41,025 bases of DNA from Chloroflexota bacterium (GCA_002710215.1 PAJQ01000069.1:1-41025); one strand, 5' to 3'; shown: positions 24,100-33,007, numbered from the stretch's first letter. A program made the numbers and translations. The notes: generated from the letters alone by a model not told the origin.

Positions 24100-25968
24100 T
24101 TACAGGCTTTGTTTTAGGAGGATTGCCAGCGAGCGGGTGAGGCCGGGGACCGCCGCTATTTCATCCAACGATGCTTGCTTGATACCGCTGACCGAGCCGA
24201 ACCGGCGCAGCAACATTCGCTTCCGCTTTGGGCCGATGCCGGTTACCAAGTCGATGGGAGATTTCAGGCTGCTCTTGCTGCGCAGGTTCCGGTGATAGGT
24301 TATAGCGAAGCGGTGTGCTTCGTCGCGGATGCGCTGCACCAGATACAACGCTTGAGAATTCCGGGCCAAGACGATGGGCTCGGGGGTATGAGGTACGTAC
24401 AGCCACTCATTTTCTTTGGCCAAAGACGCCAGTGGAACGTTGTCCAGTCCCATCTCAAGGAACACTTCCAGGGCGGCCGAAAGCTGCCCTTTGCCGCCGT
24501 CGATCAACACCAGGTCGGGGAAGATGCCCCAACTGGCGTCCTTACTATTGGTACCGTTGTCCTCCGGCCGATTCCCTTTGGCCCGCGCGTCGGCCATCCT
24601 TTTGAACCGGCGTCTTAGCACCTCCCGCATGCTCTCGAAATCGTCCACGCCTTCCACGGTCTTTATCTTGAAACGGCGATACTCGGAAGACTTGGGCTTG
24701 CCATCCTCGAAAACGGCCATGCTGGCCACGGTGTTGGTGCCCTGAATATGGGATATGTCGTAGCATTCCATGCGGCGCAAGTCGGTGGGCAAGCTCAACT
24801 CTTCTTGGAGCTCGGCCATGGCGCCGTGTATAACGTCCGTGTTGTCCAGCCACCTTACCCGGTGGTGCTCCAATCCCTGGCGGGCATTCTCCGCAACCAT
24901 GTCAATCAGCTTTTTGTGCTGACCTCGTTGGGGTAGGACCAAACGGACGGCACCGCCTCTCAAGTCTCGCAGCCAATCGCCGATCAATTCTTCCTCTTCC
25001 AACGGGTGTTGTAGCAGGATGCGGGGTGGAATGGCCGAGGCCGATTGATAGAACTGCTTGATAAACTGGCCCATCACCAGCCCGGGAAGCTCGTCCTGGG
25101 CGCCGTCCATAAAGAAGTGGTCCCGGCCGACGAGCTTGTTGTGCCGAATAAAGAACACCTCGACCCATGTATCTGAGTCGCTCTGGGTGAATGCGATGAC
25201 GTCCATGTCGCTGATGGGGTTGGCGTCAACCTTAATCTGCTGCTCATCGGCGACCTTCTGGACGCTGCGCATCCGGTCCCGGAGAACGGCGGCTCTCTCG
25301 AACTCCAGTTCCTCCGACGCTTTCTCCATGTTGGTTCGCAAGTCGGTGGTTACCGCTTCTGTATCGCCTTCCATGAACAGCGTGACCTGATTGATCACTT
25401 TGGCGTAATCTTCCTTGCTGGCCAGCCCGGTACAAGGAGCGACACACCGGTTGATGTAGTATTCCAAGCAAGGGCGCACATCTTTCCCAGTGATGGCCTT
25501 GGTGCAAGACCGGTAGGGGAACAGCCTTTTTATCAGGTCCATGGTCTGGCGAACGGTACCGGCGGTGGCGAAGGGGCCGAAGTACCGGCCGCCATCTTTG
25601 GCGACCTTACGGGTGATGTAGACTTTGGGGAAATCCTCGGCAAGGTCAATCTTCAGGTAAGGGTAAGTCTTATCGTCTTTAAGCCGGGCGTTGTAACGGG
25701 GTTTGTGGCGCTTGATCAGGGTGTTTTCAAGGATCAGCGCCTCGGCCTCGGTGTCGGTAACGATGCACTCGAAGTCGTCCAACTGGCCGAGCATCCGGCG
25801 AATCTTGTTGGGCAGATTGGCGGGCGAGCCGAAGTAGTTGCGGAGGCGGTTGCTGAGGACGCTGGCCTTCCCCACATATAGAACGTTGCCCCGGACGTCT
25901 TTCATGATGTAAACACCAGGACGGTTCGGGGCGTTACGCAAGCGCCGTTCGAACAATGAAAGAGCCAT
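24100..25968 (-). CDS. uvrC: excinuclease ABC subunit C
   Basis: The 622-residue protein makes the two incisions in nucleotide excision repair. The GIY-YIG nuclease is at the N-terminus (GVYIMKDVRGNVLYVGKA, about residues 18-35). A Cys-containing segment (CLEYYINRCVAPCTG) and a UVR motif that binds UvrB (LEFERAAVLRDRM) follow. The RNase H-like 5' nuclease shows MECYDISHIQGTNTVASM, LVLIDGGKGQL and RDEAHRFAITYHR, and helix-hairpin-helix repeats close the protein (GIGPKRKRMLLRRFGS). All catalytic elements look intact. uvrA and uvrB are not in the window. It begins just after a small membrane-protein gene on the same strand. Confidence 0.97.
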   Translation of the reverse strand: MALSLFERRLRNAPNRPGVYIMKDVRGNVLYVGKASVLSNRLRNYFGSPANLPNKIRRMLGQLDDFECIVTDTEAEALILENTLIKRHKPRYNARLKDDKTYPYLKIDLAEDFPKVYITRKVAKDGGRYFGPFATAGTVRQTMDLIKRLFPYRSCTKAITGKDVRPCLEYYINRCVAPCTGLASKEDYAKVINQVTLFMEGDTEAVTTDLRTNMEKASEELEFERAAVLRDRMRSVQKVADEQQIKVDANPISDMDVIAFTQSDSDTWVEVFFIRHNKLVGRDHFFMDGAQDELPGLVMGQFIKQFYQSASAIPPRILLQHPLEEEELIGDWLRDLRGGAVRLVLPQRGQHKKLIDMVAENARQGLEHHRVRWLDNTDVIHGAMAELQEELSLPTDLRRMECYDISHIQGTNTVASMAVFEDGKPKSSEYRRFKIKTVEGVDDFESMREVLRRRFKRMADARAKGNRPEDNGTNSKDASWGIFPDLVLIDGGKGQLSAALEVFLEMGLDNVPLASLAKENEWLYVPHTPEPIVLARNSQALYLVQRIRDEAHRFAITYHRNLRSKSSLKSPIDLVTGIGPKRKRMLLRRFGSVSGIKQASLDEIAAVPGLTRSLAILLKQSL

Positions 25969-25973
25969 TACTT

Positions 25974-26333
25974 CTACACGGTGATTCCTAAGACGATGAT
26001 AATCACCAATACCACACTAGCCATTATTAGAATACGGCGCAACTCGGCACCAACGTAGCTGGCCGAGGCGACATGTTCCCGTCGAAGGCGGCCTGGGCCT
26101 GCGGGGCGAGGCGCGCGGGCGGCCGAGGTTGCCGTGCCGGAAGGCGCAGCCGCAGTGGTCTCGGAGGGATTCACGACACCATTGGCCTGACTGGTAGTTT
26201 CTTCGGCGGAATGGTGATCTTCGGTGGCCGCCGTCGCTTCAACGGCAGGGATCCCGCTGGGACCACGTTGCTGCCTTTTTCTTCGGTTGAGTTGTGCCTG
26301 GCGAGACGCCACTCGGCGAGCTTTACCCGGCAT
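25974..26333 (-). CDS. small single-pass membrane protein with basic N-terminus
   Basis: The 119-residue protein starts with a very basic segment (MPGKARRVASRQAQLNRRKR). A low-complexity Ala/Thr/Ser/Pro linker follows, then RRILIMASVVLVIIIVLGI, one hydrophobic helix at the extreme C-terminus. It would be a tail-anchored or N-in protein with a cytosolic basic tail that could bind RNA, DNA or ribosomes. It ends five bases before the uvrC start, so the two genes are probably co-transcribed. I do not recognise the family; function is unknown. Confidence 0.65.
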   Translation of the reverse strand: MPGKARRVASRQAQLNRRKRQQRGPSGIPAVEATAATEDHHSAEETTSQANGVVNPSETTAAAPSGTATSAARAPRPAGPGRLRREHVASASYVGAELRRILIMASVVLVIIIVLGITV

Positions 26334-26518
26334 GGGAATCTACCTCCTGATGTCCGTCACGCCCATGTCAGGAGCGGGAGTGTCTGAGCGAATCTCGACC
26401 AACCCGGTTCCTGGGCAGACAATTTTACTATAACAGCAATTGGCCGCATTGGGCAGTGGGCCTCGCAGTTTGGAGAGAACCTGCGGTTGCTCAAGGCGAC
26501 CCATATCGCCCAACCTGG

Positions 26519-26545
26519 TAGGGGCAGGTTTCAAACCTGCCCCTA
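26519..26545. repeat. 27-base near-perfect palindrome
   Basis: TAGGGGCAGGTTT, a central C, then AAACCTGCCCCTA form perfect 13-base arms between the xer gene and the small membrane-protein gene. The form is that of a dispersed intergenic palindrome or a bidirectional stem-loop. It lacks the T-run of a classical terminator. Confidence 0.7.
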
Positions 26546-26570
26546 ATTGCAACGACATTCCGTGTTCGAC

Positions 26571-27485
26571 TTAGGCCCTGGGATGGCTCTTTTCGTATTC
26601 CCGATGCAGATAGCCATCGGTGAGATGGGTATACACCTGGGTGGTGGAGATACTTGAATGCCCCAATAACTCCTGAACGTGGCGCAACGAGGCCCCGTTC
26701 TGCAATAGATGGGTGGCGAAGCTGTGCCGCAGGGTATGCGGAGTGATCCGCTGGGAGAGATGCGCTTTTTCCCCGTAGGATTTCATTATGTTCCACACCC
26801 ATTGCCGGGTGAGCCGCTGACCGCGGTGATTGATGAACAAGGCCGTCTGGCTTTTCTGGGTCCCCAGCAATCCCGGACGTGACTTGTGCAGGTAGCTTTT
26901 GATCTCGGCCAGGGCCTTTGGGTACATGTATACGATGCGCTCCTTGGAGCCCTTGCCCCAGCAGCGGATGTAGGAATCGTTGAGGTCCACATTCTGCAGA
27001 TTCAGCGACACCAACTCGCCAACGCGGAGTCCCGTGGCATAGAGCAGTTCCAGGATGGCGGCGTCGCGGCGTCCCTCGTTGCTTCCAGAGCGGGACGCCA
27101 TGTCCAGAAGTCTGACAACCTCGTCTTGGGAGAGTGCTTTGGGCAAAGACCTTCCCACCCGTGGGGAGCTCAGCGACTGGGTCGGGTCTTCGGTTACCGT
27201 GCCGCTTTCGGTCAAAAACCCGAAGAAGGACTTAAGAGCGGCAACCTTTCGGGCGGTAGTGGTGTCGCGGTATCCTTTGTTGCCTCGCAGGTCGCTGATG
27301 TACTTGTTCAGCATTTCCAGGTCCACCAACCGCCAGGGACTGCTCCCGTTTATTTCGGTTTTGTTGTGGTCCTGGAAGAATTGATAGAACTGGCCCAGGT
27401 CGTTGCGGTAGGCTTCGGAGGTGTTGCGGGAAAAACCTTTTTCGACAATGAGGTGCTGAAGAAACGAGTTTATAGACTGTTCCAT
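26571..27485 (-). CDS. XerC/XerD-type tyrosine recombinase
   Basis: The 304-residue protein has a SAM-like core-binding N-terminal domain (LQHLIVEKGFSRNTSEAYRN) and a complete tyrosine-recombinase catalytic set: R154 (ATGLRVGELV), K181 (GKGSKER), H250 and R253 (TPHTLRHSFATH), H276 (LLGHSS) and Y285 (TQVYTHL). Length and lack of extra domains match chromosome-dimer-resolving XerC/D; I cannot tell C from D. Two 18-base tandem repeats lie just before the ATG. It appears unrelated to the comM-integrated element, which uses a serine enzyme. Confidence 0.92.
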   Translation of the reverse strand: MEQSINSFLQHLIVEKGFSRNTSEAYRNDLGQFYQFFQDHNKTEINGSSPWRLVDLEMLNKYISDLRGNKGYRDTTTARKVAALKSFFGFLTESGTVTEDPTQSLSSPRVGRSLPKALSQDEVVRLLDMASRSGSNEGRRDAAILELLYATGLRVGELVSLNLQNVDLNDSYIRCWGKGSKERIVYMYPKALAEIKSYLHKSRPGLLGTQKSQTALFINHRGQRLTRQWVWNIMKSYGEKAHLSQRITPHTLRHSFATHLLQNGASLRHVQELLGHSSISTTQVYTHLTDGYLHREYEKSHPRA

Positions 27486-27488
27486 ATG

Positions 27489-27524
27489 ATCGAATCCTTT
27501 CGCTATAACGAATTCCTTCGCTAT
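27489..27524. repeat. two 18-base tandem repeats before xer
   Basis: On the minus strand ATAGCGAAGGAATTCGTT and ATAGCGAAAGGATTCGAT are exactly adjacent (15 of 18 identical), the second ending four bases before the xer ATG. They include the AAGG that would act as ribosome binding site. They could be an operator, or a duplication that supplied a second ribosome site. Confidence 0.65.
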
Positions 27525-27652
27525 TAGCAGATAAAGATGGGATGGCGGTTGAACGCCATGCCAATATCGTTGAATGTTACCAGAGCAGCCGGGGATGTTA
27601 TGTGTGCTAATTCAACCGGTTATGTCGATTATTTGAAGTTTTCCCAAATAAA

Positions 27653-27690
27653 ATCCCCCTCGTCGTAATGTCAAAATCGACGAGGGGGAT
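27653..27690 (-). terminator. intrinsic terminator of the thiolase-like gene
   Basis: ATCCCCCTCGTCG (27653-27665) and CGACGAGGGGGAT (27678-27690) are perfect 13-base arms around a 12-base loop. On the minus strand the stem is followed by TTTATTT, giving a clear rho-independent terminator 30 bases after the thiolase stop. Confidence 0.88.
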
Positions 27691-27719
27691 GCGGGAGTCT
27701 GAGGCTACCCGAGTATTGA

Positions 27720-28895
27720 TCAGCCGGTGCCAAGCACCACTGTGCCGGTGGAGGACAGAGAGCCTCCGGTACCGTTGACCAAGGATATCTGAGGATTTTG
27801 GTCGGCAGACCCTTTCCGGTATACTTGCCGTTCGCCGGCCTCGCCGCGAAGTTGGCGTACCGCCTCGACCAAGAGGAAGCTGCCGTACATTCCCGGATGA
27901 GAATAGGACAATCCGCCGCCGTTGGTGTTCAGGGGGAAGTCCCCGCCGGGCGCGGTGCGTTGGCCGGCAACGAAGTCCGCTACCTCTCCCCGGCCGCAAA
28001 AACCCAGGGATTCCAGCGTCAGCATGACCGTATAGGTGAATGAATCGTAAATCATCGTCAGGTCGATGTCGTAGTGGCTGATGCCCGCTTGGGCCATTGC
28101 TTTGGGGCCGGTCTCCCGCGCGATCAGGGACGTGAGGGATGGCATCATGCTGATCAGGTTGTGGTCATGACCCTCTCCGGCGCCCAAAACCCAAACTGGT
28201 TCCTTGCGGCAAGCCCGGGCTCGCTCCGCAGTGGTCACGATGATGGACGCTCCGGAGTCGGTGACCAGGCAGCAGTCGAACAAGTGGAAAGGCCACGCCA
28301 CGTATCGGGAGTCGTGGTAGTCTTCGAATGTCATCGGGGTGTCGTGCATCGCCGCCTTGGGATTTAGGTTCGCCCACTTTCTAGTGGAAACAGCGATCTC
28401 CGCCATGGCCTGTCTGGCGCGGTCTTCGCCGTATTCGTGCATGTACCTTGAGCAAGCCAGTGCGTAATTGATGGGCTGCCCAACCATGCCGTAAGGCGCT
28501 TCGTATTGAGCGACCGGAAGGTTCGGGTCGCCGGGGACCCGGCCCCGGGTGGACCGCCCCGCTTGTCCGTGGGTGATGAGCGCTACTTCGCAATAACCGG
28601 CTTTGATGGCGGCTATGGCGTGGGCGACGTGAATCACAAAGGACGAACCACCAACGGAAGTGTTGTCGGTAAATCTGGGTTGGATCCCCAGGTACTCGGA
28701 GGTGGCCATCGTGGAAAATCCGGCGGTGAAAACGCCGTCCACGTCATTCTTGGAGAGTCCGGCGTCCGCCAGGGCATTGTGGGCCGCTTCCGCATGGTGC
28801 TGCAGCGACGATTTATTAGGGACCGTACCCATCTCGTCGGACTCGGCCACTCCAACGATGGCGATATCGCGCTCTCTGGAACCGCTTGATGTCAT
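27720..28895 (-). CDS. SCP-x-like thiolase-fold protein without the usual cysteines
   Basis: The 391-residue protein has the thiolase fold: RDIAIVGVAESDEMG at the start, ALADAGLSKNDVDGVFTAG, MIYDSFTYTVMLTLESLGFC and NTNGGGLSYSHPGMYGSF with the catalytic-type His. At the nucleophile position it reads VGGSSFVIHVAHA, with Ser instead of Cys. Near the end SLVNGTGGSLSSTG also lacks the second Cys. It therefore probably does not perform the usual Claisen or thiolytic chemistry, although many SCP-x-like bacterial proteins share this trait. No DUF35/OB-fold partner is adjacent. GAGG and AAGGA before the ATG make a good ribosome site. Confidence 0.85.
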   Translation of the reverse strand: MTSSGSRERDIAIVGVAESDEMGTVPNKSSLQHHAEAAHNALADAGLSKNDVDGVFTAGFSTMATSEYLGIQPRFTDNTSVGGSSFVIHVAHAIAAIKAGYCEVALITHGQAGRSTRGRVPGDPNLPVAQYEAPYGMVGQPINYALACSRYMHEYGEDRARQAMAEIAVSTRKWANLNPKAAMHDTPMTFEDYHDSRYVAWPFHLFDCCLVTDSGASIIVTTAERARACRKEPVWVLGAGEGHDHNLISMMPSLTSLIARETGPKAMAQAGISHYDIDLTMIYDSFTYTVMLTLESLGFCGRGEVADFVAGQRTAPGGDFPLNTNGGGLSYSHPGMYGSFLLVEAVRQLRGEAGERQVYRKGSADQNPQISLVNGTGGSLSSTGTVVLGTG

Positions 28896-29206
28896 TCCTT
28901 TTTCCTCTCTTACCGGGATTCCCGGTGCCGGTTTGCCGTCGGGCTCACGAATAGCCCGGCGTCTGCGGCAAGCTGAAATTCTGACTCAGGTCGCTATAGC
29001 ACCCAGCTTCAACTTGGCCTCATTCAGCAGCCTGAATGATGTTACACCAACCAACCTGACAGGACAACCGGTTGCTTTAAGAGGTGGCGACAATCGTCCT
29101 TGAGGCGACGGACTCCACGGAGATTGACAGCGCTTCGGCATGGTAAAATATAAACAGAATCCGGCCTGGCCATTCCGTAAAAGCCGGTGGGCTGCTCGGA
29201 GGGATT
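28896..29206. promoter_or_regulatory. divergent intergenic region with EVE-gene promoter
   Basis: This 311-base gap separates divergent genes. For the plus-strand EVE gene TTGACA (29124-29129) and TATAAA (29149-29154) are 19 bases apart, slightly long. An AATATA overlapping at 17-base spacing is an alternative -10. GGAGG precedes the ATG. I see no promoter for the thiolase and no small gene. Confidence 0.5.
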
Positions 29207-29926
29207 ATGCCTCTTAATTTCTGGATGGTGGTTTGCAATGCCGAGAACTTCCGGATAACGCAGGAGCGTGGGTTCAACCTTTTGGGTTTGAAGCCACAGC
29301 ACCGGCGCAAGGTTCAACGTATCGGAAACGGCGACCGCATACTCTATTACGTCACTCATAAGCGGAAATTCACCGCCACGGTGACGGCCACCACCTCTTT
29401 CTTCGAGGACGACACGCCCATCTGGGAAAACGAGGGCGGCGCGAATTGGCCATTCCGGATCGAGATTAAACCTGAAATCGTTCTGGACGACTCCCAATAC
29501 ATCGACGCCAACCTGCTGGCGCCCCGATTGGACTACGTGAAGCGGTGGACGCCGGAAAATTGGTATATGGCCTTCCAGGGGAATCTTCACCTGTTGCCCA
29601 AGGGCGATTTTCTTTTGATCGAAGAAGAGATGAAGAAGCTGAAGTTCGGGAAGGACTACAAGCCGACGGCGGCTCTCCAACCTCCTTCGGGCAACCGCAA
29701 GAGAAAATCGGGTTCAAGGAGACACGGAGGCAGGGGTGGGGGGCAAAGGCCGATGCCGGAGGCCCAAGGCGCCTCAGCCCAGGCGCCCACGGGACGTGGA
29801 GCAACGGCGGCCCCAAGCGCCCCGGTCCAGCCGCCTGCTGGGGCTCAGTCGGCCCAAGGTGGCGCAGCACAGGCGCCTACTGGTCCCAGTGCGCCCGCAT
29901 CCCCTGGGACTGCTCCCGATGGGTAG
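29207..29926 (+). CDS. EVE-domain protein with Ala/Pro/Gly-rich tail
   Basis: Residues 1-150 form an EVE domain of the PUA-like superfamily: FWMVVCNAENFRITQERGF, IGNGDRILYYVTHKRKFTAT, FFEDDTPIW and LLPKGDFLLIEEEM. EVE domains bind modified bases in DNA or RNA through an aromatic cage and occur in RNA-modification contexts and in restriction enzymes. Residues ~160-239 are a flexible tail, first Arg/Gly-rich (RKRKSGSRRHGGRGGG), then rich in Ala, Pro, Gly and Gln with a repeated AQAPTG. The Arg/Gly part would favour nucleic-acid binding. No restriction enzyme is adjacent. Confidence 0.85.
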   Translation: MPLNFWMVVCNAENFRITQERGFNLLGLKPQHRRKVQRIGNGDRILYYVTHKRKFTATVTATTSFFEDDTPIWENEGGANWPFRIEIKPEIVLDDSQYIDANLLAPRLDYVKRWTPENWYMAFQGNLHLLPKGDFLLIEEEMKKLKFGKDYKPTAALQPPSGNRKRKSGSRRHGGRGGGQRPMPEAQGASAQAPTGRGATAAPSAPVQPPAGAQSAQGGAAQAPTGPSAPASPGTAPDG

Positions 29927-29987
29927 ACACTTTAACGCCGGGATCATCCGAACGGGAATGTAAACTCGCCCCTGTTGTGCCTTAAGC

Positions 29988-31172
29988 TTAGATGTCTTCG
30001 ATGGCCGAGACACAATCCCGGCCGGCCGCATCGGACAGGGTAGCCTGGATCTCCTCCAAGACCATCGGGTCCACCTCTTTAAACCGGATGGCGTTCAACG
30101 CTTCTCGTGCGTCAACGGTTCCGATCTGCCCCAAAGCCCAGGCGGCGTGGCCCCTAACCAACGGCGAAATGTGAGATAAGGCGTCATTCAAGGCCGGGAC
30201 CGCTGAGGGGTCTCCCAGGTTTCCCAAGGCGACACAGGCGTTCCTTTGCAGGCCCTCTCGCTTGGCGCGTAGTATCGGGCTCTCCTTGAATCTTTGCCGA
30301 AATTCCTCCTCGGTTATCTGGAGCAGATTAACCAGATCTAGGGTGTCCAATTTTGTTTCATGCGAGTCTCCCCTGGTCCCCTGCTTCCACATGGCTGAGT
30401 CTCCGGTGAGGGCATTCCGGTTCACTGGGCAGACATCTTGGCAAATGTCGCAGCCGAAGACCCAATCCAGCATCTTGGGCCGCAGTTCCCGAGGTATGGG
30501 GCCCCGATGTTCAATGGTCAGGTAGGATATGCACCGGGTGTTGTCGATGACGTAAGGAGCCACGATGGCTCCAGTGGGACAAGCGTCGATGCACCGGACG
30601 CAGGAACCGCAGGTCTTTTTAAGAGGCGGATCCGGTTCTAACGCCAGATCGGTTATGACCTGGCCCAGGAATATCCATGAGCCGTGGCTTGGAGTGAGGA
30701 TGTTAGTGTTTTTGCCGAACCAACCCAGGCCCGAGCGGGCGGCCGCCGCCCGGTCCAGCATGGGGCCGTCGTCCACATACCATCGAGCGGATATCGGGGT
30801 GTCCAGGCGGGAAGTTAAGCCACGAACGTAGTCACGCATCCGGGTCTTCATAACCTTATGGTAGTCCTGGAGCCGGGCGTACTGTGCCACCTTCCCCGCC
30901 AATCGGGGAGCGGGATCATCGGAAAGAACCGGGCGATAATAGCTGAGGCCCAAACATATGATGGAGCGAGCGCCCGGTAAAAGCTCTTGCGGGCTGGTCC
31001 CCCGCATGACGCGAGCCTGGTGATACCAGGGCAGACCGTCCATCAAGCCGTCACGCAGGCGCTCCAGAGCTATTTCCCGGTCTTGGACGAAATCGTCAGT
31101 CGAGGTGACACGCACCAGGTCGAACCCCAGTTCCAGGGCGTAGCCGGTGACGGTTTGTTTTGATGTGTTCAC
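29988..31172 (-). CDS. queG: epoxyqueuosine reductase
   Basis: The protein reduces epoxyqueuosine to queuosine in tRNA using cobalamin and two iron-sulfur clusters. From the GTG at 31172 it has 394 residues. The catalytic Asp is D134 in WYVDDGPMLDRA. The 4Fe-4S motifs are CGSCVRCIDACPTGAIV and CDICQDVCPVNR. A C-terminal HEAT-like repeat (ALGNLGDPSAVPALNDAL, then AAWALGQIG) marks the full-length form. The frame stays open to a TTG at 31274, inside the upstream gene; that extra piece does not look like QueG. No strong ribosome site is seen at either start. It ends 61 bases from the convergent EVE gene. Confidence 0.94.
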   Translation of the reverse strand: MNTSKQTVTGYALELGFDLVRVTSTDDFVQDREIALERLRDGLMDGLPWYHQARVMRGTSPQELLPGARSIICLGLSYYRPVLSDDPAPRLAGKVAQYARLQDYHKVMKTRMRDYVRGLTSRLDTPISARWYVDDGPMLDRAAAARSGLGWFGKNTNILTPSHGSWIFLGQVITDLALEPDPPLKKTCGSCVRCIDACPTGAIVAPYVIDNTRCISYLTIEHRGPIPRELRPKMLDWVFGCDICQDVCPVNRNALTGDSAMWKQGTRGDSHETKLDTLDLVNLLQITEEEFRQRFKESPILRAKREGLQRNACVALGNLGDPSAVPALNDALSHISPLVRGHAAWALGQIGTVDAREALNAIRFKEVDPMVLEEIQATLSDAAGRDCVSAIEDI

Positions 31173-31240
31173 GGATGCACTGGATACATTATGGCACTGG
31201 CGGTTATCCGGCGAACCTACATTCGTCAGGCTAGTCGCGG

Positions 31241-33007
31241 TTAATTTGGGACACGAATCGCGTAGACATCCCAACCGGATTCTGGATCGGCGTCATCAAG
31301 CCGCTGGTAGGCCAATTCCTTGCCGTCTGGTGACCAGGATGGCCGGTCTTCGTCAACACTTTCGGTAGCTGTTACTTGTCGCAGATCTGTCCTATCTGTC
31401 TTCACCATGTGTAGGTCTGCCTTTGTCCCGATACCTTTCCTGACCGAGAAGGCGACCCATTTGCCGCTGGGAGACACGTCCGGATAGTGGTTCAGTGCGC
31501 CATTGTTCTCGCCGGTCGTCGTTAGACGGCGGATCGTCTGTCCAGATGAGGTGTCCTTGAGGAAGAGGTCATACCCCTCACCTATCTTGAGGCTGATGAC
31601 GAAAGACCGGCTGTCCGGAGATAGACTGAATCCCCGATTAAGGTCGGGACCGTCGGCAGCCGCCTTATGGGTGCGGACCACTGTGCCGAAGGCGTCCGCA
31701 GGTTGACCTTTGAGGTCCGAGACTAGAGCGACACGGACCGTATTGACATAACTTGCGGGGTTGTGGGAATTGCGAACCATCCACATAACGGTTTTACCGT
31801 CCCTAGAGACCGCCAGCCCGTCGCCGCCCTGTCCGCCGGGAATCACCAGGCTTCGAGTGAACGCCGCGTCGTTGCTGTCGGTATCGACTCGTTGGAAGGG
31901 AGCTTTGCTCGTGTCGAACGTCGTGTAGGAGTGGATGTATATCCGCTCGTTGGACATCAGCAGACCGGATTTGCCCACCCAAGATAGTTCACCGCCGATG
32001 CCGATATCCCGGTTGGGACCGGCGGCCAAAACTCGCTGATTGTTCCCGTCGGAATCCACGGCGCCGATGTCCCAAGGGCGCTGCGTCGCTCCCGGCTTGG
32101 TGGTCATATAGGCGACGGACCCGCCTCTGGGGTCCCAGGATGGGCCTAACTGTTCGCCGGATCCAACGGCCAACGCTCGGGGTTCCCGGATGGCGGTGGG
32201 TGCCGGCGTAAATATCCGAATGGCGAAGATGTCCCAATTGGGGGCCGGGACGGTGTGGAGCTTCCCATGGTAGGCGATTTCCGTGCCATCTGGTGACCAT
32301 GAGGGGCGGCCCTCGCTGGTATCGGGAGTATCCGTTATCTGTCTCAGTCCGATCCCATTGACACCCGTGATGTACAAATCACCCCTGCCGTTGGCGTCCG
32401 GCTGCGCCGCGAATGCTACCCATTGACCATCCGGTGAAGAATCCGGGTGGAGGTTGTGTATGCCGGTGGTCTCGCCGGTCGTTGTGAGACGGCTAATCGT
32501 TTCTCCGGTGCCAATGTCCCTAAGGAAGAGATCGTATCCTTCGCCGCTCTTCAGGCTGATGACGAAAAAATTGGAATCCGGCGACATACTGAATCCCCGG
32601 TTAAAGTCCCGGCCTTCGGTTAGTAGCACATTGCCGAAGCCGTTGGCAGACTGGCCGCTGAGGGCCGCTACCGCAGCGGAGCGTACTGTTAATAGCCAAC
32701 TCGATGGATTATGGGAGGTGCGAATCATCCACATGGCGGTGCTGCCGTCCCTGGAAACTGCTAGCCCGTCGCCGCCCATGCCGCCGGGAATCGCCAGGCT
32801 TCGCGTGAACGCAGCATCGTTTCCGTCGGAGACGGTGCGATTAAAGGGAGCTTTGGCGGTATCAAACGTCATATACGAGTGACCCGAGATCCGCTCGTTG
32901 GTCATCATCAAACCGGTTTTACCCACCCAGGAGAGTTCTCCAGCGAGGCCGATGTCCCGGTTGGGGCCGGTGGCGAGTACTCGCTGGTTGGTCCCATCGG
33001 GATTCAC
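31241..33007 (-). CDS. PD40/TolB-like beta-propeller, downstream part of a frameshifted gene
   Basis: The 588-residue frame contains TolB/PD40-type strands, for example RPSWSPDGTEIAYHGKL, GGSVAYMTTKPGATQRPWD and RPSWSPDGKELAYQ, so it should fold into beta-propeller blades. Two halves of about 316 residues are clearly duplicated: NQRVLATGPNRDIG...GELSWVGKTGL matches NQRVLAAGPNRDIG...GELSWVGKSGL, and each half ends in a WSPDG motif. The frame starts at a GTG that overlaps the preceding frame's stop (GTGA). However, the codons just upstream in this frame read RPYDIAA, which continues the same protein, so a single-base frameshift near 33028 separates it from its lipoprotein front. Whole gene 31241-33597. 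It is likely surface-anchored; its ligand is unknown. Confidence 0.75.
   Translation of the reverse strand: MNPDGTNQRVLATGPNRDIGLAGELSWVGKTGLMMTNERISGHSYMTFDTAKAPFNRTVSDGNDAAFTRSLAIPGGMGGDGLAVSRDGSTAMWMIRTSHNPSSWLLTVRSAAVAALSGQSANGFGNVLLTEGRDFNRGFSMSPDSNFFVISLKSGEGYDLFLRDIGTGETISRLTTTGETTGIHNLHPDSSPDGQWVAFAAQPDANGRGDLYITGVNGIGLRQITDTPDTSEGRPSWSPDGTEIAYHGKLHTVPAPNWDIFAIRIFTPAPTAIREPRALAVGSGEQLGPSWDPRGGSVAYMTTKPGATQRPWDIGAVDSDGNNQRVLAAGPNRDIGIGGELSWVGKSGLLMSNERIYIHSYTTFDTSKAPFQRVDTDSNDAAFTRSLVIPGGQGGDGLAVSRDGKTVMWMVRNSHNPASYVNTVRVALVSDLKGQPADAFGTVVRTHKAAADGPDLNRGFSLSPDSRSFVISLKIGEGYDLFLKDTSSGQTIRRLTTTGENNGALNHYPDVSPSGKWVAFSVRKGIGTKADLHMVKTDRTDLRQVTATESVDEDRPSWSPDGKELAYQRLDDADPESGWDVYAIRVPN

Noticed and set aside
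29736-29985. Extra plus-strand frames over the EVE tail
   Set aside because: They arise from the G+C-rich repetitive tail and have no start signal.
33004-33007. The GTGA overlap as a normal two-gene operon junction
   Set aside because: The codons before the GTG continue the same propeller sequence, so a frameshift explains it better than two genes.
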